Notes under the pieces: generated by a model
Told to the model about the DNA's origin: nothing
Database searches by the model: none
The model's input: the letters and a program-made list of their open reading frames with translations, nothing else
Position numbers and translations under genes: made by a program
Assembly: GCA_963663775.1 (NCBI GenBank)
Contig: OY760624.1
Span: 1,364,001 to 1,428,000, forward strand
From: G963663775 sp963663775
Lineage (GTDB): Bacteria > Bacillota > Clostridia > Oscillospirales > Butyricicoccaceae
Direction: 5' to 3'
DNA: 64,000 bases
Part shown: piece by piece, positions 60,101-64,000 of the stretch
Position numbering within the stretch: the stretch's first letter is position 1
How the letters are laid out: each line of letters opens with the position of its first letter

Positions 60101-61258
60101 TTAGAGCACCGCTTGACGCTTTACCGGCGGGGTGTTGCGGCTTTTCTTGACTTTGATTGCGCCGTTGATGAGCACGGCACTGATGCCGGGAATATCGCCG
60201 CAGGCAATGGCGTCCAACGCCGTGTCTGCAACTGAACCCATCGGCGCATCCATAATAATCAAATCGGCTTCCTTGCCAGGGGCGATAATGCCCGTGTTTA
60301 AGCCATATACCTTGGCGGTGTTGCCGGATGCCATGCACACGGTAAGCTCCGGCGCAACAGCGGAGATGGAAGCGGTCTGGCACATATTCCGCAGAATACC
60401 AAGCGCCATAATGCCGCTGCCGGAAGGGGAATCATTGCCGTAGATAATGCGGTGCAGCTGTGCTTTTTCTGCTGCACGGGTCGCCACATAATGCGCCACT
60501 CTGGGATTGCCGCATTGGACAAGTTCCATAGTGAAATCGGTTTCGTCCATGATTTTATCGACTTCCTCCAGAGAAATCGCAGTGGGTCCGCCGTTGATGT
60601 GGGAAACGACATCGGGTGCGGTTGCCATCACGTCTGCGGCGGTTACGGTGGAACTGCCGGGGATGGACGTGCCGCCGGTGTGCATTTGCACCTTAAAGCC
60701 GTATTTGTGCGCCCACTCTACCATGGGACGTGCGTCCTGCGGTGTTTTGATGCTGCCCAAGCCAATCTCGCCCACCAGCCAGACGCCTTGTGCATGCAGT
60801 TCTGCGAAGTCTGCTTCGGTCAATCCTTTTTCCAAAATCAGTGCACCGCCGTGCACCTTCACGCCGGACGGCGGTGCGTTGTAAAAGGATTTGCTGGACA
60901 GGATGGCAAGCGCTTTGGTGCCTGCAGGGTCTTTGGGACGACCGGGATAATGGCATTCACCGGCAGAAATGATGGTGGTTACACCGCCATGCAGCGCAGA
61001 ATCAATGAAATCCAACGTTTTTTGACGAATGCCATAGTCGCCCGAGGACACATGACAGTGGGAATCAAACAAGCCGGGGGTCACGGTGGTGCCTGCGGCA
61101 TCAATAATCTGTGCGTCCGGATGGGCAGCGGCAAGCTCGCCGTTGCCGACCGCAGCAATCAGATGATTTTCGATTAAGATTTCACTGCCTCGCAGAATCG
61201 GTGCAGAGATGTCACCGGATACGATGGTGCCAATGTTTTGAATGAGGATTTTGCTCAT
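60101..61258 (-). CDS. ena: Enamidase
   Basis: Amidohydrolase of 385 residues closely resembling E. barkeri enamidase, which opens 1,4,5,6-tetrahydro-6-oxonicotinate to 2-formylglutarate and ammonia. VTPGLFDSHCHVSSGDYGIRQKT (metal His-x-His), GVTTIISAGE, VGEIGLGSIKTP (bridging Glu), KVQMHTGGTSIPGSSTVTA, DVVSHINGGPTAIS and YGNDSPSG (catalytic Asp) all match. The N-terminal MSKILIQNIGTIVSGDI and the C-terminal KSRNTPPVKR also correspond. Third pathway step; directly downstream of hgd. Confidence 0.94.
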   Translation of the reverse strand: MSKILIQNIGTIVSGDISAPILRGSEILIENHLIAAVGNGELAAAHPDAQIIDAAGTTVTPGLFDSHCHVSSGDYGIRQKTLDFIDSALHGGVTTIISAGECHYPGRPKDPAGTKALAILSSKSFYNAPPSGVKVHGGALILEKGLTEADFAELHAQGVWLVGEIGLGSIKTPQDARPMVEWAHKYGFKVQMHTGGTSIPGSSTVTAADVMATAPDVVSHINGGPTAISLEEVDKIMDETDFTMELVQCGNPRVAHYVATRAAEKAQLHRIIYGNDSPSGSGIMALGILRNMCQTASISAVAPELTVCMASGNTAKVYGLNTGIIAPGKEADLIIMDAPMGSVADTALDAIACGDIPGISAVLINGAIKVKKSRNTPPVKRQAVL

Positions 61259-61294
61259 GGTTCACACACCTTTCAAAATGATAGATACAAGTTC

Positions 61295-62185
61295 TTAGAC
61301 ATCCATCAAACGGATGCCGCAGAGGGTTTCCCAAACTTTGACGAGGGAGGAGATGTCTTGGCGATGCAGTCCCTGCGCACGAGCGGCATCATAAATCTGG
61401 ACGGCAGAGGCAGTCATTGGCAGGGGCATTTCTGCGGCACGTGCCGCATCCAAGGCAAGCCCCAAATCCTTGCGCTGCAAATCGACAGCGAAGCCGCCGT
61501 CAAAGGCGTCCTGCATGATAAACGGCTGCAGCTTGGCTTCTAAGGCATAGCTGCGACCCGAACTGACGCCGATAATATCCGACATCTTCTGTGCCGAAAG
61601 ACCATATTTTGCGCCTAAAATCAACGCTTCTGCCATCGCTGCCATATTACAGCCGAGCAGCAGGTTGTTCACCATTTTGATGGCGGCGCCGTGTCCGGGA
61701 GCACCCATACAAAAGAGCTGCTTTCCCATGACCTCCAGCGTCGGACGGATGCGTGCGAAGGTTTCGGGTGTGCAGCCTGCCATTACGGTCAGCGTGCCCG
61801 CTTTGGCACCCGCCTGACCGCCGCTCACGGGCGCATCGACATAGGTGAGCCCTTTTGCAGCGGCGGCTGCGGCAAAGCCTTGTGCGGCGTCCGGTGCGAT
61901 GCTGCTGAAGTCTACAATGACGGTGCCTGTAGATGCCGCCGCAAAGACCCCGTTGTCTGCAAGCAGCACCTGGCTGACAATCTTGTCATTGGGTAGGGAA
62001 AGAAAAACGATTTGCGCAGTGCGTGCTGCATCAGCAGCCGTGTCGCAGGGGATAGCACCCTTTGCCGTCAGTGCCGCACGGGCAGCGGGGAATGCGTCAA
62101 ATACATACAAAGAATGTCCGGCAGAGAGCAGGTTTGCTGCGATGGGCGCACCCATGATGCCAAGACCGATAAAAGCAAGCTGCAT
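61295..62185 (-). CDS. hgd: 2-(Hydroxymethyl)glutarate dehydrogenase
   Basis: Beta-hydroxyacid dehydrogenase family enzyme, 296 residues, matching E. barkeri Hgd, which reduces 2-formylglutarate to 2-(hydroxymethyl)glutarate with NADH. The dinucleotide motif GLGIMG is at residues 7-12, substrate-binding DAPVSGGQAGAKAGTLTVM near 118-136, catalytic lysine in IKMVNNLLLGCNMA near 168, and SSGRSYALEAK and DLQRKDLGLAL follow. ATG 62185 has AAAGGT upstream; the frame to 62254 lacks one. First gene of the minus-strand unit, fourth pathway step. Confidence 0.91.
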   Translation of the reverse strand: MQLAFIGLGIMGAPIAANLLSAGHSLYVFDAFPAARAALTAKGAIPCDTAADAARTAQIVFLSLPNDKIVSQVLLADNGVFAAASTGTVIVDFSSIAPDAAQGFAAAAAAKGLTYVDAPVSGGQAGAKAGTLTVMAGCTPETFARIRPTLEVMGKQLFCMGAPGHGAAIKMVNNLLLGCNMAAMAEALILGAKYGLSAQKMSDIIGVSSGRSYALEAKLQPFIMQDAFDGGFAVDLQRKDLGLALDAARAAEMPLPMTASAVQIYDAARAQGLHRQDISSLVKVWETLCGIRLMDV

Positions 62186-62248
62186 AGTGATGTTACCTTT
62201 CTGCATAAAACAGCATCGTGTTGGAAAGCGGAACTGGAGCATGTTTTT

Positions 62249-62265
62249 TTGCATCTTCTATGCAA
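62249..62265. promoter_or_regulatory. Candidate LysR operator between hgd and the lysR gene
   Basis: TTGCAT-CTTCT-ATGCAA is a perfect inverted repeat with 6-bp arms, in the divergent interval. ATCATGCGAT nearby is a weaker partner. Confidence 0.6.
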
Positions 62266-62303
62266 TATCATGCGATAAAATTGGTTTTTTTGAACTTGCA
62301 GAC

Positions 62304-62309
62304 AGTATA
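62304..62309 (-). promoter_or_regulatory. -10 box of the hgd operon
   Basis: Minus-strand TGCTATACT is an extended -10 element about 120 bases upstream of hgd; the -35 region is weak, which fits an activated promoter. Confidence 0.55.
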
Positions 62310-62344
62310 GCACAAAATATACGATATGGAAAATACATTTTTCT

Positions 62345-62372
62345 TTGCAGGTTGATAGCAAAAAAGTATACT
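62345..62372 (+). promoter_or_regulatory. Promoter of the lysR-type gene
   Basis: TTGCAG (62345-62350), 16 bases, TATACT (62367-62372), about 90 bases before the start. Confidence 0.65.
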
Positions 62373-62465
62373 GGACAGACGATTTCTTCGGAGAAAACGA
62401 AATCTGTTTATTTTTACGAAAGATTGATGAAACGGCGGCGAAAGCTGCCGTAAAGGAGCATAATC

Positions 62466-63413
62466 ATGACACTCAAACAACTTGAATATTTCCTTGCTAT
62501 CGCAAGAACGGGACAAATCACAGCCGCCGCACGGGAACTGAATATTTCACAGCCACCGCTGAGTACACAGTTGCGCATGCTGGAGGATGAACTGCATACC
62601 GAATTGTTTCGGCGAGAAAAGCATAATTTAATGATTACCCCCGCAGGCGAAATGCTGCGGGACCGTGCGCTGCAAATTTTAGCGCTGACGGGTTCTACCG
62701 TCAAGGATGTACAGGCGTTGGGGACATCCATCAGCGGCACCATCAATATTGGGGCTGTGGTTTCGGTGTGCTATCAAATACTGCCGGAGAAATCCGCAGA
62801 ATTTGTGCGAGAACATCCGAATGTGAGTTTTCAGCTTTGGGAGGGCAGCACAAAGCGCATTATGGAGCTGCTGTCCAGCGGGGTGATTGATATTGGCATC
62901 GTGCGAGAACCGTTTCATCTGGACCGGTATTGTGTGCATCCCGTTTTTGATGATATACTGGATGAAACACAGACAGACCCGTTTGTGGTGGTTGGACTGC
63001 CGGAGTTTTTTGAGGGAATGGGAGAAATTGCGGAAAAAGATGAGATTTGTTTGCGGGATTTGGAGCATCTGCCGCTCATTTCGCATCGCCGCTTTAGTCA
63101 GCTTCTGCTTGCAGCTTGCCGCAAGGAGGGGTTTCAGCCCAATATCGTCTGCCAGAACGACCAGTTGGTTTCCTCCTATAGTTGGGCAACACAGGGACTG
63201 GGCGTTGCGATTTTACCACTGACCTCGGCGCAGCTGCAGCTGGGTGAAAAGCCGATGCTGGTCAAGCGTATTCGGCAGCTGTCGGTGGATGCACGTCTGG
63301 TGATGATTACCCGCAAAGGCGAGCGGCTTTCTCCAAGCACACAGGCGTTTATTGCGCTTTTTGAAGAAAAAGAGAAACCGCATCGCTTGACAAAGAAGAA
63401 ACCCACACGATGA
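62466..63413 (+). CDS. LysR family transcriptional regulator
   Basis: A 315-residue LysR regulator. The winged helix-turn-helix is at residues 1-60 (LEYFLAIARTGQITAAARELNISQPPLSTQLRMLEDEL), followed by a periplasmic-binding-like effector domain to about residue 300 and a basic tail. It is divergent from hgd-ena and probably activates that operon in response to nicotinate or an intermediate. AAAGGAG lies before the ATG. A UPF0280 gene follows on the same strand. Confidence 0.94.
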   Translation: MTLKQLEYFLAIARTGQITAAARELNISQPPLSTQLRMLEDELHTELFRREKHNLMITPAGEMLRDRALQILALTGSTVKDVQALGTSISGTINIGAVVSVCYQILPEKSAEFVREHPNVSFQLWEGSTKRIMELLSSGVIDIGIVREPFHLDRYCVHPVFDDILDETQTDPFVVVGLPEFFEGMGEIAEKDEICLRDLEHLPLISHRRFSQLLLAACRKEGFQPNIVCQNDQLVSSYSWATQGLGVAILPLTSAQLQLGEKPMLVKRIRQLSVDARLVMITRKGERLSPSTQAFIALFEEKEKPHRLTKKKPTR

Positions 63414-63449
63414 TAGCAGCAGGAGAAGTAAAAGGAGGAATGCGGAAAG

Positions 63450-64000
63450 ATGGAAGGGGAAAGCACGGTATTGCCGGACGGACGAGTGCTAATCGACTAT
63501 GGGCCGGTTACCATGACGCTGCTGGCGGAATGCAATGGCACACAGCAGGTGGCGCTTTGTCAGGCGGTTTTTCCGGAAATTCGGAATATGATACAGCGTC
63601 TTTCGGCGAATCTGCCGCTGTTGCGGCTGCCGCCAAAGGCAATCGACCCGCAGGCACTGGGCGCAGAAGGAAAACAAATGCTGTCCGCAGTGCTGGCGGC
63701 ACAGGACGCCACACTGACCCCCATGGCAGCGGTGGCAGGGACGATAGCAGATGCGGCGGCGGATTGGCTGGCAAAGAGCGGCGCCGAGCGTGTGATTGTG
63801 AACAACGGCGGTGATATTGCACTGCGGCTTGCGCCCGGCAAGCAGGCAACGGTCGGGATGATTTCCGATTTGTACACGGGAGCAATCGAACGGACGGTAT
63901 GCATCCGTGCCGAGGATGGCGTTGGCGGGATTTGTACGAGCGGATTGGGTGGGCGCAGTTTGACACGTGGCATTGCAAATGCGGTAACTGTTTTTGGGCG
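63450..64000 (+). CDS. UPF0280 family protein (ApbE-related), 5' part
   Basis: The first 183 residues of a UPF0280 protein, running off the right edge. The start ATG 63450 has AAAGGAGG eleven bases upstream; another ATG at 63440 is in a different frame. LTPMAAVAGTIADAAADWL, RVIVNNGGDIALRL and GGICTSGLGGRSLTRGIANAVTVF are the family marks and recall FMN transferase ApbE. Its function is unknown. It lies beside the AA_synth and reductase genes of nicotinate breakdown, so a flavin- or ring-related role is possible. Confidence 0.85.
   Translation, partial: MEGESTVLPDGRVLIDYGPVTMTLLAECNGTQQVALCQAVFPEIRNMIQRLSANLPLLRLPPKAIDPQALGAEGKQMLSAVLAAQDATLTPMAAVAGTIADAAADWLAKSGAERVIVNNGGDIALRLAPGKQATVGMISDLYTGAIERTVCIRAEDGVGGICTSGLGGRSLTRGIANAVTVFG

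Noticed and set aside
1..64000. CRISPR arrays, tRNA/rRNA genes, prophage or transposase genes
   Set aside because: No regularly spaced repeats, cloverleaf sequences, ribosomal RNA segments or transposase motifs were noticed on either strand; small tRNAs cannot be excluded without a scan.

Overview
The window looks like chromosomal DNA of an anaerobic, Gram-positive-lineage bacterium (Bacillota, class Clostridia; an Oscillospiraceae-like gut anaerobe is the best guess). The evidence is the strong AGGAGG-type ribosome sites, the ROK, YesM/YesN and NiaR regulators, the nicotinate-fermentation genes known from Eubacterium barkeri, and a labile-selenium molybdenum hydroxylase system. No tRNA, rRNA, CRISPR array or transposase was seen. 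Function calls come from family and motif recognition by eye; no database search was run.

Layout. (1) 1-10.3 kb: one plus-strand operon, entered midway. It encodes a polar amino acid ABC transporter, an iron alcohol dehydrogenase, a class III aminotransferase, a 2-hydroxyacid dehydrogenase, RidA, a flavin/iron-sulfur dehydrogenase split over five polypeptides, and an Asp/Glu-racemase-like protein. It probably degrades an amino or imino acid or an opine, substrate unknown. (2) 10.3-15 kb: an AEC transporter, a frameshifted EutH-like permease, an unknown secreted-or-structural type protein, a TauE-like exporter and an AraC regulator. (3) 15-23.3 kb: an IolO-like epimerase, a tiny membrane protein, and a xylose block (xylA-II, DUF4867, xylB, ROK repressor xylR) with an aldose 1-epimerase. 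(4) 23.4-41.8 kb: a three-gene sensor system (YesM-like kinase, sugar-binding lipoprotein, YesN-like regulator), a sodium:solute symporter, an inositol cluster (iolM, iolN, a second MDR dehydrogenase, iolI, iolG), a sugar ABC transporter and a chemoreceptor. (5) 41.8-45.3 kb, minus strand: a molybdopterin operon (moeA-like, moaC, moaA, MOSC, mogA). (6) 45.5-64 kb: nicotinate fermentation. A four-subunit nicotinate dehydrogenase (ndhFSLM) is followed by the selenium-dependent hydroxylase maturation set (selD, yedF, yqeB, a cysteine desulfurase-like protein, DUF3343, XdhC-like, mocA, yqeC), 6-hydroxynicotinate reductase, a NiaR-type regulator, a SLC13 permease, an AA_synth protein, enamidase, 2-(hydroxymethyl)glutarate dehydrogenase, a LysR regulator and the start of a UPF0280 gene.

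How the genes work together. The molybdopterin operon and the ndh operon are divergent, with their promoters about 200 bp apart, so cofactor supply sits beside the enzyme that uses it. The selenium genes lie between the first enzyme (NDH) and the second (HNR). The first four steps, nicotinate to 2-(hydroxymethyl)glutarate, are all present; later steps must lie elsewhere. In the sugar region, four promoters (before the sensor operon, iolO, iolM and iolI) share a 16-bp box ending in TATAGC, set exactly 17 bp upstream of a TATACT/TATAAT -10 box. This ties the separate iolO gene and the sensor system to the inositol cluster. It is the strongest sign here of an undescribed regulatory circuit: a sensor with a dedicated binding protein controlling a Thermotoga-type inositol pathway.
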